A stretch of DNA of 64,000 nucleotides from Glaciecola sp041380235 (GCF_041380235.1 NZ_JBGIYY010000023.1:1-64000); one strand, 5' to 3'. Shown: positions 8,257 through 16,830, numbered from the stretch's first letter. The notes: generated from the sequence alone by a model not told the origin. Made by a program: numbers and translations.

Positions 8257-10746
8257 TTACGTTTTTTTCTGATCTGTCAAACCACTTGCAGCTTTACCAG
8301 TATCTAATGCACCCCCTAAAGCTGGGTTAACCCCTGCTGACAATTCTGTTTCACCCTTGGTCATATCAAGTGCGCCGCCGGTTGCTAAAGATGTGTCTGC
8401 AACATTTTCTATAGCCGTTGCCAATGGGGTCTCTTTGCCCTCACCTATGCCGAGGAGTTTGCCCATCACGCCAGCATCATCCATTTCAGAAAGGCCACCT
8501 AGTAATGTCGATGAACCGCCGCTTAATATGCCAGTGGCGATTTTTTCTCCAATATCCAGAGACTTTTGGAAGTTACTGGACGCAAGTGTTTGAGCGGTTT
8601 TGTTTGATTCCGAAGCATATTTTGTTACTGCATCTGCCATTGCTTTAGCTACATCTTGGCCACTCATATCTTTGAACAGGTTGCCCGAAGAAATCGACTG
8701 AAGGATTGCACTCAACCCCTCAGGATTCGGCATTGCTTGGGAAGCCTCTAGATTGGCTTTAAACTCAGAAAAGTCTCTTGCGTTTAAATCCATAGATGCC
8801 ACTGTATGTGCATTAGATTGAGGACTGATTTCAGCCGGCGTGAGTGGAATAGGTGAATCTTGCCAATTCCAGAACCGGGTTAAATCAATTTTTTCTGCTG
8901 CGATTGACTGTCCTAATACCGCTTCACCGAACACTCCCCCCGTAGGCATAACAATTGTGCTAGTGTACGCATTACTTTGATCTTTGAGAGTCTCGCTATC
9001 ACCTAATGCAAAACCAACTAGATTTCCCGTGAATGCAATCGGTTTTGGATCTACTAAACTATTCAGCGAGCATGACTCAAACACCTTACCTTCAAACATA
9101 GCGTGCACGACAGCAGGAGTTAGGCACTCCAACCATACGGCCTGATTAAAATATTCATTAAATTTATCAAGTGCACCAATTAGGTCTTCACTTGTTGATT
9201 TAACTGCGTCGATAGAAAAAAGTGTTTTTTGCAGATACCCTATTGCATCAGAAATACGCGCCAACGTTGTTTCACAGCTGGCTACGCCAGATTGCGTATA
9301 TGGCATTAGAGAATTTTTACCCGCGACGCCATAAACATTTAACGCTTCTTGTGTTTGTAGATATTTTATTGAGCCTAGTAAACTTTTAACATCGTCACCT
9401 TGATTTCTTTCATCCCCTCTAGCGGTCTTTAGTGCATTTATAGCAGACTCTATTTGAACTTTTGTTTTCTCAGACAGATCTGAAGATGCAAAACTTGCTA
9501 ACCCAGATATTGCACTTTGCAAATTATTTTCTATGCTTGAAATTATTCTTTGGTGCTCATTTTGAGTAGCGCTCCACTGCGCCTTGTCTTCGTTATACAT
9601 TTCAACCCGCAATGGGTATATAGTATGTATGGTCCCTGCCGCTATTTTAATCTCCTGCTCTGCTGCCTGCGTGTTATTCATAAAATTAGGGTAATTTTCA
9701 GAAGATAGGAACTGAGCATCGTGCAATTTAATCGCCGATGCTAATAAATCCATACCCGCCGCCTGTGCGGCATTGGCGATAATGTTACTGTGTTTACTTA
9801 GCAGGGTTTCGCTGCTCATCAAAGCCATGGGTATGAAAACGCAATTTTGTTTATTAATTACCGAAGTTGTTACTTCATAAGCCTCAAGTACTTCGTAATA
9901 CATCATGGTAAGTGCATGCATATGATTGTAATTAGCGATGATCCTAGTGGTAGTGGTTGATGTGTCGCTTTGTGTAATTTCTCTAACAACACTCGCTCTT
10001 CTATTGCGCGCAGTCTCTGCTGCTTTTTCGGTTGCTTGTTGAATTCTCTGGGAATCGTTTGCTAGTAATTCACTCTCGCCGGTGCTGGTATTTACCGAAG
10101 TAGCAACGGTATTTGAACGAGCCGATCCAGCGCTTAAAAACAACATGCTCATTCCTGCACTAGACGAAGTGCCTAAAGCCCTATCGTTACTTGAACCAGA
10201 CAAGGCCTCCCTCGCAGTAGAGTTTTGCACTTCATCGATAGCTCGGCTTTGCGCATTGGCGCTTGACGCGGCCTCTGATTGATTGCTCGACTCTGCACTT
10301 TGCCCACGTTGTGTATTCGTCCAATCTTGCACTGCTACTCGTGTGGCTTCTCCAGGCGCGAGACATAATGAATGGACAAGGCTTCCCAACCCAATCCCTT
10401 TTGCCTTCCATGTTTGTTGATGCGTCAGCTTGATGCCTTTATGCGGTTTACTAAAACCAACCAGCGTGCGCTTTCCGTCTTTTTCTATCAAGTCTGAGAG
10501 ACTTATTGGTGCGGTAACCTCATCTTTTACAGAAGACTCATCTTTATCGTGAATAAGGGACGTAGTGGTGTAATAAGCAGTATTTGAGGGAATATTGCCA
10601 AGCTTCGGAATAAGATTGTCTGGCGTGCTGTTTTTCTTGTTGTACCTCGCGTTTTGTACGCTTTTTTCAAGAAGTTCATTTCTCTTACTAAGTGAATCGT
10701 ACTGACTCTTTAACTCGGCAAATTGCTTTTGCTCAAATTCGTCCAT
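8257..10746 (-). CDS. Large protein of unknown function (829 aa)
   Basis: I do not recognise a named family. The protein starts with a charged coiled-coil-like helix (residues 1-32). A conserved-looking block follows near 118-142, with L-G-S-L-V-H-S-L-C-L-A-P-G-E and V-A-V-Q-D-W. Then comes a Ser/Ala/Asn-rich low-complexity stretch (about 145-245) with many predicted helices. A second structured block includes N-Y-N-H-M-H-A-L-T-M-M-Y-Y-E-V-L-E-A-Y near 273. The C-terminal 200 residues are Ala/Ser/Gly-rich. There is no signal peptide or obvious membrane segment, although the helical alanine-rich tail could be amphipathic. The start at 10746 follows a weak purine stretch. It lies between two IS6 relics, 25 bp from the first, with a small divergent gene upstream, which suggests transferred cargo. 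It may be a structural or secreted-apparatus protein, but this is a guess. Confidence 0.75.
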   Translation of the reverse strand: MDEFEQKQFAELKSQYDSLSKRNELLEKSVQNARYNKKNSTPDNLIPKLGNIPSNTAYYTTTSLIHDKDESSVKDEVTAPISLSDLIEKDGKRTLVGFSKPHKGIKLTHQQTWKAKGIGLGSLVHSLCLAPGEATRVAVQDWTNTQRGQSAESSNQSEAASSANAQSRAIDEVQNSTAREALSGSSNDRALGTSSSAGMSMLFLSAGSARSNTVATSVNTSTGESELLANDSQRIQQATEKAAETARNRRASVVREITQSDTSTTTTRIIANYNHMHALTMMYYEVLEAYEVTTSVINKQNCVFIPMALMSSETLLSKHSNIIANAAQAAGMDLLASAIKLHDAQFLSSENYPNFMNNTQAAEQEIKIAAGTIHTIYPLRVEMYNEDKAQWSATQNEHQRIISSIENNLQSAISGLASFASSDLSEKTKVQIESAINALKTARGDERNQGDDVKSLLGSIKYLQTQEALNVYGVAGKNSLMPYTQSGVASCETTLARISDAIGYLQKTLFSIDAVKSTSEDLIGALDKFNEYFNQAVWLECLTPAVVHAMFEGKVFESCSLNSLVDPKPIAFTGNLVGFALGDSETLKDQSNAYTSTIVMPTGGVFGEAVLGQSIAAEKIDLTRFWNWQDSPIPLTPAEISPQSNAHTVASMDLNARDFSEFKANLEASQAMPNPEGLSAILQSISSGNLFKDMSGQDVAKAMADAVTKYASESNKTAQTLASSNFQKSLDIGEKIATGILSGGSSTLLGGLSEMDDAGVMGKLLGIGEGKETPLATAIENVADTSLATGGALDMTKGETELSAGVNPALGGALDTGKAASGLTDQKKT

Positions 10747-10899
10747 TAGCGCTCTCTAAAATGAATAAAAAATAATCAATTGTTTGAGTATATATGAATA
10801 TGATGCATTATGTTTATTTAACGTTATTGAGGTGTAAATTATTTGTTTAAATTCAAAATTTATGCGTCGTTATTTATTAGTTTTTAAGAGGAAACCGAT
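10747..10899. promoter_or_regulatory. Divergent promoter region of the two unknown genes
   Basis: A 153-bp AT-rich spacer between the minus-strand 829-aa gene and the plus-strand 82-aa gene. It must hold both promoters. I see no convincing palindrome, and the rightward gene has AAGAGGAAA just ahead of its ATG. Confidence 0.45.
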
Positions 10900-11148
10900 A
10901 TGGGAATGTTCACGCAAATAAAAATTACACACGGAAATATTAATAATGTCGTAGGGTTTTGCGAAGAAGGGCAATATAGCGAGGCAGCCAAAACACTGAG
11001 TATGACCTCAGTACAATGGAGAAAAACTTACCCTATTAATTCTCGCTTAACTATTTCAGCTAAAAATAGTAATGGTGGGCCTTTTTTGAATGATATGGTG
11101 CTGCGCGTGAGTGAAAACGGCGGCACCGTATGCACTTTTGTGCCTTAA
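10900..11148 (+). CDS. Small protein of unknown function (82 aa)
   Basis: An 82-residue protein starting at an ATG with a good AGAGGAAA ribosome binding site eight bases upstream. No signal peptide or membrane helix. The second half alternates polar and hydrophobic residues (R-L-T-I-S-A-K and M-V-L-R-V-S) with a G-G-P-F turn, suggesting a small beta-rich fold. It is divergent from the 829-aa gene and ends one base before the second IS6 relic. Codon use and spacing look like a real gene, but no family is recognised. It could be a partner or regulator of its neighbour. Confidence 0.65.
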   Translation: MGMFTQIKITHGNINNVVGFCEEGQYSEAAKTLSMTSVQWRKTYPINSRLTISAKNSNGGPFLNDMVLRVSENGGTVCTFVP

Positions 11149-11272
11149 GGGTTACTGTCAACTTAACAGGATTCTTTCCGATTATGCGATACATGGTTCT
11201 TGGAAGAGGTGTTTATCAAAATCAATGATGTCCTGCATTACCTTTGGTGCGATATTGACTAGGATGGCGATG
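11149..11272 (+). mobile_element. Second IS6-family relic (left end plus transposase fragment)
   Basis: Beginning with GGTTACTGTCAACTTAAC (about 11150-11167), this resembles the left terminal repeat of the element at 7567. It then jumps to a stretch (11184-11255) nearly identical to the transposase region at 7841-7905, encoding W-F-L-E-E-V-F-I-K-I and H-Y-L-W. Everything between and after is deleted. It has the same orientation as the first relic, so the DNA at 8232-11148 is bracketed by two direct IS6 copies. Confidence 0.75.
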
Positions 11273-11551
11273 GGTGATGAATTCGCACCAAACAATATTC
11301 ATGCGTACCAGTTAGCAGACTTCGCAGAAACCTGCGGGATAAATAAAAAGCTCTTGTCACGTCAGCTAACAATATTGGCAAATAAAGTGACTGAGCTTCT
11401 TACTCAGAATAACTTTATCAATCAAATCACCCAAGCAAAGCAATTTACTAACGATGATCGCCAATACATGACAAAAGTAAAAGCGCACGTTCTTGCCAGA
11501 GCCCGCTACTTGCACTCTCAATCATCAGAAATTCGCGCTATGAGAGTTTAA
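11262..11551 (+). pseudogene. C-terminal fragment of a HipA-like toxin gene
   Basis: The reading frame from about 11268 to the stop at 11551 encodes roughly 95 residues. They resemble the C-terminal helices of HipA-family kinases: H-A-Y-Q-L-A-D-F-A-E-T-C-G-I near the start and a final run of helices ending A-R-A-R-Y-L-H. The kinase domain and N-terminus are missing. The frame is fused at its 5' side to the IS6 relic, so the gene was probably truncated by that element. It differs from the intact HipA at 2126-3412 and from the relic at 12004-12639. Confidence 0.6.
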
Positions 11552-11738
11552 GGCCCCTGACGATGTCGTTAAGTTATGTATTCGCGACCATATATGACAA
11601 TACTCAAAATAGTGCTAGCAAGCCTACAAACAGTTGACGCATTTGCAAAGCAAAAATAGATACTATAGTAGCAATTAATAAATCTTAAACAGGCTTTATG
11701 CTACTATAATGGCAATTTAATGATGAGGGAGATTTGTC

Positions 11739-12017
11739 ATGCTATCGTTACTATCACCGTTTGACTTACAACTTGAACTTTGTCATTTTGTCAAAAATAC
11801 ACGAAAACGCAAAGGGTACAGCGTTCAAAGATTTGCAGAAAAAACCGGTGTACCCAACAGCACAATTAGAAAGTTTGAAAGTACAGGTGAGATATCACTA
11901 CGCCAATTTCTCATGTTATATGCTGAAGTGGGTAAGTTAACAGAGTTGCAGCAATTAACTCGAAAAACTGAATCACCAAAAAGCCTTGATGAGGTTGTAA
12001 ACTATGCTAAATCATAA
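11739..12017 (+). CDS. HipB-like XRE regulator (orphan antitoxin)
   Basis: A 92-residue helix-turn-helix protein. The DNA-binding region lies about residues 15-60 (L-C-H-F-V-K-N-T-R-K-R-K-G-Y-S-V-Q-R-F-A, then G-V-P-N-S-T-I-R-K-F-E-S), as in HipB-type antitoxins. It overlaps the start of the following hipA-like frame by 14 bp, the usual hipBA coupling. Because that hipA is broken, this is probably an orphan antitoxin or regulator that could still bind operators or protect against related toxins. A GGGAGA ribosome binding site precedes the ATG. It looks intact. Confidence 0.75.
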   Translation: MLSLLSPFDLQLELCHFVKNTRKRKGYSVQRFAEKTGVPNSTIRKFESTGEISLRQFLMLYAEVGKLTELQQLTRKTESPKSLDEVVNYAKS

Positions 12018-12639
12018 ACTGAAAGTCAACCATCGCCTTTCAAACGGCGAGATTGCGCATGTAGGTGAACTTGCTGAAAACAAAAATGGGATATACTTCC
12101 AATATGCTGAAACTTATTTGAGCAAGTATTCTAACCTTTCACCCTTTGCACTAGAGCAATCGACTAACGTTCAAATTGGCCCCTCTACACCGCATCAAAA
12201 ATTGCATGGTGTCTTTGCAGATAGTCTTCCAGATGGATGGGGGCTATATCTGATGGGTCTTATACCACTAAACCTAATGCAAACGGTCAACAGTGCATCA
12301 TTAAACTTACCTCCAATAACTTCTACCTAAAGCATGAAGAGAGCTTGGTCGAGTTTAGTTGTATGACCTTAGCAAACATGTGCGGTATTGAAACCGCACC
12401 ATTTGAACTACTTAGCGCTAGTAATAAGCGATTTTGGTTGCGCCAAGATAGATTTGATTGTGTTGGCGAAACAAGCAAACATTAACCCAAAAGAGGTAAC
12501 GACCATAGTCGAAGGGTTAATGGATAACTTATCAAATGCCGAAGCGGTATTGAAAAATGCAAATGTATCATCGGTCACTTCTAAGGCGATTATATCAACG
12601 ATAAATAACAAGTGGGTGCAACTTAAAGAGCACATATAA
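12004..12639 (+). pseudogene. Broken hipA-like toxin gene
   Basis: Three pieces in different frames reconstruct a HipA-type protein with parts missing. First is an N-terminal domain (12004 to about 12240) ending F-A-D-S-L-P-D-G-W-G. Next is a middle segment (about 12255-12470) with C-I-I-K-L, E-F-S-C-M-T-L-A and R-Q-D-R-F-D. Last is a C-terminal tail (about 12470-12639) with I-N-P-K-E-V and a terminal helix. The phosphate-binding loop after L-P-D-G-W-G and the whole catalytic H-x-K-N region are deleted, and the pieces are joined by frameshifts. It is therefore inactive as a kinase. Confidence 0.8.
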
Positions 12640-12683
12640 CTAATATTTACGGTGAATAGATCCACCGGCGAACACTTAAAAGA

Positions 12684-15368
12684 CTAATTCGCTAGCTTCA
12701 CTTCATCAATTCGTCGTGTTAACGTTTTGTATTCTTGGTCTTCGGGTTTGTACAATTCATTTAAGATGTCTAAGGTCGCTTGTTCGTATTTTTGTGCTTT
12801 GGATATTTGCTGGTTTTTGTACAGTGCGGTCGTGTAAAGTCCAAAGGTTTTTGCCGCGCGAGCATTGCGTGGCAGCGCGTCTCGCTCGTAAATATCAATC
12901 GCCTCTTGCATATATGTTAAAGCTGCTTCAGCTTGGTCAGAGCGTAAGGCAACATCACCAAGTCCGGTTAGCGTAATCGCTACATTCCCATTGCCATCTG
13001 GAAAAAGTTGAATAAAGCGCTGATATGCATCCTCATAATAAGCCTGTGCAGTATCTAGCTCATCAATTAACATGTATAGCTGCCCTAATGCGCCCAGCAC
13101 AGCCGCATAGTGTGGGTGTGAGGTGCCCAGTATTTGCTCAACTGCGGCTAGCATGTTTTTGCGGTTTTCGATGCTCTTAGTGTATTGCTTTTGTCGTGCG
13201 TATATATTGCTTAGCATGCCCATACTTGCAAGTGTCTCAACATGGTTAGTGCTGAGTATGTCTGTGCGAATCGCTAATCCTTGTAAGGCATAATCTTCAG
13301 CTTGCTCATATTCTCCCAGCATCACACTAGTGCTCGCTAACTGATTAAAACCGTATGCGAGATCAAGGCTAGGCGGCCTCTCTAGCGACGCTTCTACTTC
13401 AATTCCTTGCTTTAATATGTCTCTAGACTTTTCTATCTGCCCTGTTCTGCGCAAAGAATGCCCGTAGGCGAAGTATCGAACAGACAGGGTCTCGCGCATG
13501 TCGTCTGCAAACTTTTCCTCGTTAGCAATCATGCTTTGTGCGCGGGTTAGGGCGTTCTCATAATGCAGGAGAGACTCATTATCAAAGCCTTCATAAGAAT
13601 ACGCAGTACCCAGACCATAATGCGCCCACACATAGTAGCGATTGTATTCTGAATCCTCAGCCTGCAAGGCTACATCATTTTCTAGCATCGCAATCGAGGA
13701 TGAAAATACCTCACGCGCTTGCTCATACTGACCTGAATGAATCAACATGTTGCCTTTTTCATTGGCCACTAAATATCTAAGCCCACGCAATGCAGAGGTG
13801 TTTGCGGGAGTGCTATCTTTGTCGGCGTAAGCTTTTAGGTAGACTTCGGCGTCTTCAATGAGCTTGCTTACCAAATCATTTTCTCCTAGCACGTTATATA
13901 CCGAGGCTAAGGTCGCGCTGAGTTGTGCCTTAATAAAAGGCTCACTGTTTAAGTCATTTAAATCATTTGTTGCTTTTTCTAAGACCTCTTTGACGCTAGT
14001 GTCGCCCCCAAATCGGTTATTTGGGTCTGCGCTATTAAATATTTGGGTCATAAAGTCAGCGGTTTGCTGAGCAGTAGTCGCCTGCTGTAAGGCAAAATCG
14101 CGCTCTTGCTCTATAACTAAAGACTGCCTAAAAATCACCGCGCTGGTGCCAATAATACCCGCAAAAAATAAGGCTGTAAGAGAACTAGTCAGAGCGTTGC
14201 GCTGCAAAAATTTGGAGCTTTTGTACCAAAAGCTATCGGGCTTGGCTAAAACCGGGTAATTATTCTGATAGCGAATAATATCCTCGAGAAATTGTTCACA
14301 GCTCGAATAACGTCTGTCGGGGTCTTTTTGTAATGCCTTGAGTACAATGTTGTCGAGATCGCCTTTTAGGATTTTGGCTCTGCGTTTGAGGATGGCATTA
14401 TTTGCATTTAAACAACGCTCAGATGGCCTAAGCGGAACGGTTTCGAGGATCATCGACTCAATGCTGCGCAAGGAGCTACGTGTGGTATCAAATACAGCTT
14501 CATCGGTAAGCAAATACATTAATAGGGCGCCAAGGCCATACACATCTGAGCGCGTGGTAACATTGTCTCCCAAAATTTGTTCGGGCGAGGCATTAGCGGG
14601 CGTCATCACTCTAGTGTATTCGTGGGTAAGGTTGGCCATTGTTTTGCTATGTGTCGTATCTTCTTGCAGAAGTTTCGCAATGCCAAAGTCGAGCAGTTTT
14701 ACCTCTCCACTTGCGGTAACCAACACATTATTTGGTTTGATGTCACGGTGTACCACAAAGTTTTGGTGAGCAAAAATCACCGCTTCTAACACATTTTTAA
14801 AAAGGGCCAAGCGTTGCTTTATGCTTAATGCATGCTGGATGCAATATTCGTTGATTGGTAAGCCATCAACATACTCTAGAATGATGTAAGGCTGGCCTTT
14901 TTCAGTCTCCCCGCCGCCTATGAAACTGGCAATGTTTTTATGATTAAGCGAGGCCAGAATTTGTCGTTCTCGCCTAAAACGCTGAATGCTTTGCTCACTG
15001 ATGTATCGGCTATGAATGACTTTAATTGCCACTTGTTGCTCAAAGTCGCCGTTTATGCGGTTTGCTAAAAAGACACTACCCATGCCTCCCTCGCCAATCA
15101 CATCCTGAACCTTAAAACTTTCTATAATATCGCCAATGCTCAACAGCGCTTCATTTTTTATAATATCTGTAGCGGATGATACTACTGCGCCTGTCAGATT
15201 AAGCACATCGTCTTGTTCGTCATCGGTGCTCAGCAGCAACATGACTTGTTCTATGACATAAGTATCGCCCATTGCTTCGCGCTGTATAAACTCAGCTTGC
15301 GCGTCTTTGGGAAGAGCACTGGCGTGTGAAAAAATTTGTTTTATCTGAGCCCATTTTTCTTGGTTCAT
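12684..15368 (-). CDS. Membrane Ser/Thr protein kinase with TPR-like sensor half
   Basis: A PknB/Hanks-type kinase (894 aa). After an N-terminal helical region the kinase domain spans about 84-370, with glycine-rich loop G-E-G-G-M-G-S-V (92-99), catalytic H-R-D-I-K-P-N-N, and D-F-G-I-A-K. All catalytic residues are present. One membrane segment follows near 390-412 (A-L-F-F-A-G-I-I-G-T-S-A-V-I-F). The remaining 480 residues are helical with repeated A-x2-Y/G-x-A-L-patterns typical of TPR repeats, presumably outside the membrane. It lies 139 bp after the ECF-type sigma gene in the same direction, a common pairing in which the kinase is thought to control the sigma factor or its regulon. Targets are unknown. 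Confidence 0.88.
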   Translation of the reverse strand: MNQEKWAQIKQIFSHASALPKDAQAEFIQREAMGDTYVIEQVMLLLSTDDEQDDVLNLTGAVVSSATDIIKNEALLSIGDIIESFKVQDVIGEGGMGSVFLANRINGDFEQQVAIKVIHSRYISEQSIQRFRRERQILASLNHKNIASFIGGGETEKGQPYIILEYVDGLPINEYCIQHALSIKQRLALFKNVLEAVIFAHQNFVVHRDIKPNNVLVTASGEVKLLDFGIAKLLQEDTTHSKTMANLTHEYTRVMTPANASPEQILGDNVTTRSDVYGLGALLMYLLTDEAVFDTTRSSLRSIESMILETVPLRPSERCLNANNAILKRRAKILKGDLDNIVLKALQKDPDRRYSSCEQFLEDIIRYQNNYPVLAKPDSFWYKSSKFLQRNALTSSLTALFFAGIIGTSAVIFRQSLVIEQERDFALQQATTAQQTADFMTQIFNSADPNNRFGGDTSVKEVLEKATNDLNDLNSEPFIKAQLSATLASVYNVLGENDLVSKLIEDAEVYLKAYADKDSTPANTSALRGLRYLVANEKGNMLIHSGQYEQAREVFSSSIAMLENDVALQAEDSEYNRYYVWAHYGLGTAYSYEGFDNESLLHYENALTRAQSMIANEEKFADDMRETLSVRYFAYGHSLRRTGQIEKSRDILKQGIEVEASLERPPSLDLAYGFNQLASTSVMLGEYEQAEDYALQGLAIRTDILSTNHVETLASMGMLSNIYARQKQYTKSIENRKNMLAAVEQILGTSHPHYAAVLGALGQLYMLIDELDTAQAYYEDAYQRFIQLFPDGNGNVAITLTGLGDVALRSDQAEAALTYMQEAIDIYERDALPRNARAAKTFGLYTTALYKNQQISKAQKYEQATLDILNELYKPEDQEYKTLTRRIDEVKLAN

Positions 15369-15424
15369 GATAGCCTGCCTTTGCTTTGCTCAGTAAAAAA
15401 TAAGACGGCGGGATAGTGCTGGGC

Positions 15425-15468
15425 TAGTCCCATACTAGTCCAATACTAGTCCAATAATAATCCCGTAC
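15425..15468. repeat. Four 11-bp tandem repeats between sigma and kinase genes
   Basis: Consecutive units TAGTCCCATAC, TAGTCCAATAC, TAGTCCAATAA and TAATCCCGTAC start at 15425, 15436, 15447 and 15458. The 11-bp period is about one turn of DNA, so all copies would face the same side of the helix, as in arrays for a cooperative regulator. They lie 57-100 bp ahead of the kinase start codon. Confidence 0.75.
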
Positions 15469-15507
15469 TATTTAATAATGAGTAAGGATTTGTTTATCAT
15501 TACATTG

Positions 15508-16050
15508 TTAGTTTTTGCGAATTTGTAGCTTAAACCATGCTTTTGCAGCTTTTATATCGCGCTCTACCGTTGCAAGTGACAATTCCATTATCTTTGCAAT
15601 ATCTTCATTGCCAAGCATTGAAAACAGCTTGATCTCAAAAATTTTTGACGCCCTTGCATCAAAACTTGCCAGTTCGTCGAGCAGTTCATTGATATACAAA
15701 AGCTCAATTTGTTGGTTAGGCAGCTCTGTTGGGCTTGCAATGGCACTCTCTTCTAAGGTGATTTTTATTGGCCTCCCGCCGCGCTTAGCTGCCTGCTTTT
15801 GTCGCGCACTATCTACTAATATGCGCCGCATTTGCTGGGCAGCAATAGCAACAAAGTGCTGCTTATCTACAAAATGCACTGTTTTGTCAGCCAGCTTTAC
15901 GTAAGCTTCATTTACCAGTGCGGTTGCCTGAAGTGTATGCCCAGCACTTTCTTTATTCATAAATCGACTGGCAATATTGTGAAGCTCGTCAAGCATCAAA
16001 GCTTGCAAGTCAAATGGCAAACAAGCTATCTCGTTTGAGAACGTTGACAC
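15508..16050 (-). CDS. ECF-type RNA polymerase sigma factor (Sig-70_X6-like)
   Basis: A 180-residue sigma factor of the ECF group that is often paired with Ser/Thr kinases (TIGR02999-like). Region 2 lies at about residues 25-85 with A-T-A-L-V-N-E-A-Y-V-K-L and F-V-A-I-A-A-Q-Q-M-R-R-I-L-V-D-S-A-R, the latter being the hallmark of this subgroup. Region 4 (about 120-178) contains I-A-K-I-M-E-L-S-L-A-T-V-E-R-D-I-K-A-A-K as the helix-turn-helix. The start is a GTG at 16050 with AGGGGAG upstream. No separate anti-sigma factor is encoded beside it; the downstream kinase probably regulates it. Likely targets are the divergent secreted-protein genes next door, but this is inference. Confidence 0.88.
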   Translation of the reverse strand: MSTFSNEIACLPFDLQALMLDELHNIASRFMNKESAGHTLQATALVNEAYVKLADKTVHFVDKQHFVAIAAQQMRRILVDSARQKQAAKRGGRPIKITLEESAIASPTELPNQQIELLYINELLDELASFDARASKIFEIKLFSMLGNEDIAKIMELSLATVERDIKAAKAWFKLQIRKN

Positions 16051-16163
16051 AAAAAATCTCCCCTCAGCTCAACTGTGTATAAAATAGACAGTGAAACGAG
16101 AATAAAACGTCTTTTATATTTGTGCAATATTTATCAAACTTTACTCAGTTTGTGCCGCTCTGA

Positions 16164-16643
16164 TTAAAAATCGCGTACTTGCTTCATTAATTGATTAAAT
16201 GCATCTGGATCATCTAACTGTTGTGGTATCAACTGATATTCAACTTCGCCTAACGCGCCTTTCACTTCAAAATGCAGAATCCGATCGCCTGTTAGCACGG
16301 CTTTTAATGGCCCTTGCAATGGTAAGTCATCACCTACAAACACACCTGGCGTTTCCTCAGTAAACGGATGAATAACCACCATTCCAGGCATAATCTTGAG
16401 TACAAAAAGGTGCGTCCAACCTTCAATTGCGTATATCCTTCCTCGGTCAATTCTTACCACTTTATCCAAGCTCGATATGGACCATAAGCCATCCACCGCC
16501 GACACCTCCTTTGGTTTAACGTCGGTAATAGAGGGAAGGAAAGCACCTATTTCAGGCAACTGTTGCACTTGTGATATCGCTGGGTTTACCCAAAAAAAGA
16601 AAGTAACAACAGCCAGGTATTTTAAGTTTTGTTTTTTCATCAT
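16164..16643 (-). CDS. Small exported protein of unknown function
   Basis: A 159-residue protein with an evident signal peptide (residues 1-25: K-K-Q-N-L-K-Y-L-A-V-V-T-F-F-F-W, cleavage after A-I-S). The mature part is predicted to be beta-rich (D-G-L-W-S-I, V-V-R-I-D-R-G-R-I-Y, L-H-F-E-V) and may be a small periplasmic or outer-surface domain. No cysteines or lipobox. No family is recognised. It lies between the sigma gene and a large glycine-rich lipoprotein gene, with an outward-facing inverted repeat upstream of both. This suggests co-regulation with the lipoprotein. Confidence 0.7.
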   Translation of the reverse strand: MMKKQNLKYLAVVTFFFWVNPAISQVQQLPEIGAFLPSITDVKPKEVSAVDGLWSISSLDKVVRIDRGRIYAIEGWTHLFVLKIMPGMVVIHPFTEETPGVFVGDDLPLQGPLKAVLTGDRILHFEVKGALGEVEYQLIPQQLDDPDAFNQLMKQVRDF

Positions 16644-16690
16644 TATTTTGCCTTTTGCAGCGTGTGTTTAAAAAATCTCTAGTGATATCC

Positions 16691-16830
16691 ATTAAGCGCA
16701 AAAGGCTGAAAAACCCCCTCATTAATTTTGCAAATACCTTTTCTGTTTATACCCATCTCAGATTTAAAAACCTACAAATCAAAATTAATTCTATTTTATG
16801 AGGGGTTTTTTGCCTGCTTTGCGCTTTAAG
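16691..16830. repeat. Outward-facing imperfect inverted repeat between divergent genes
   Basis: The segment 16797-16830 (read rightward) and the complement of 16691-16724 (read leftward) share about 34 bp: a T-G-A-G-G-G-G core, a T-run, G-C-C and G-C-G-C-T-T. Differences are small insertions of 1-2 bases. Each copy points toward one of the two divergent genes and lies 48-97 bp ahead of it. This is compatible with a pair of promoters read by the same factor or with a regulatory palindrome; a terminator or mobile-element role is not excluded. Confidence 0.65.

Noticed and set aside
12408..12665. Minus-strand open frame across the hipA relic
   Set aside because: No start context and no recognised motif; it mirrors the coding strand of the pseudogene.
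16050..16075. Copy of the TGAGGGG element ahead of the sigma gene
   Set aside because: On the minus strand the similar run is simply the ribosome binding site ahead of the GTG start, so it cannot be counted as a third element.
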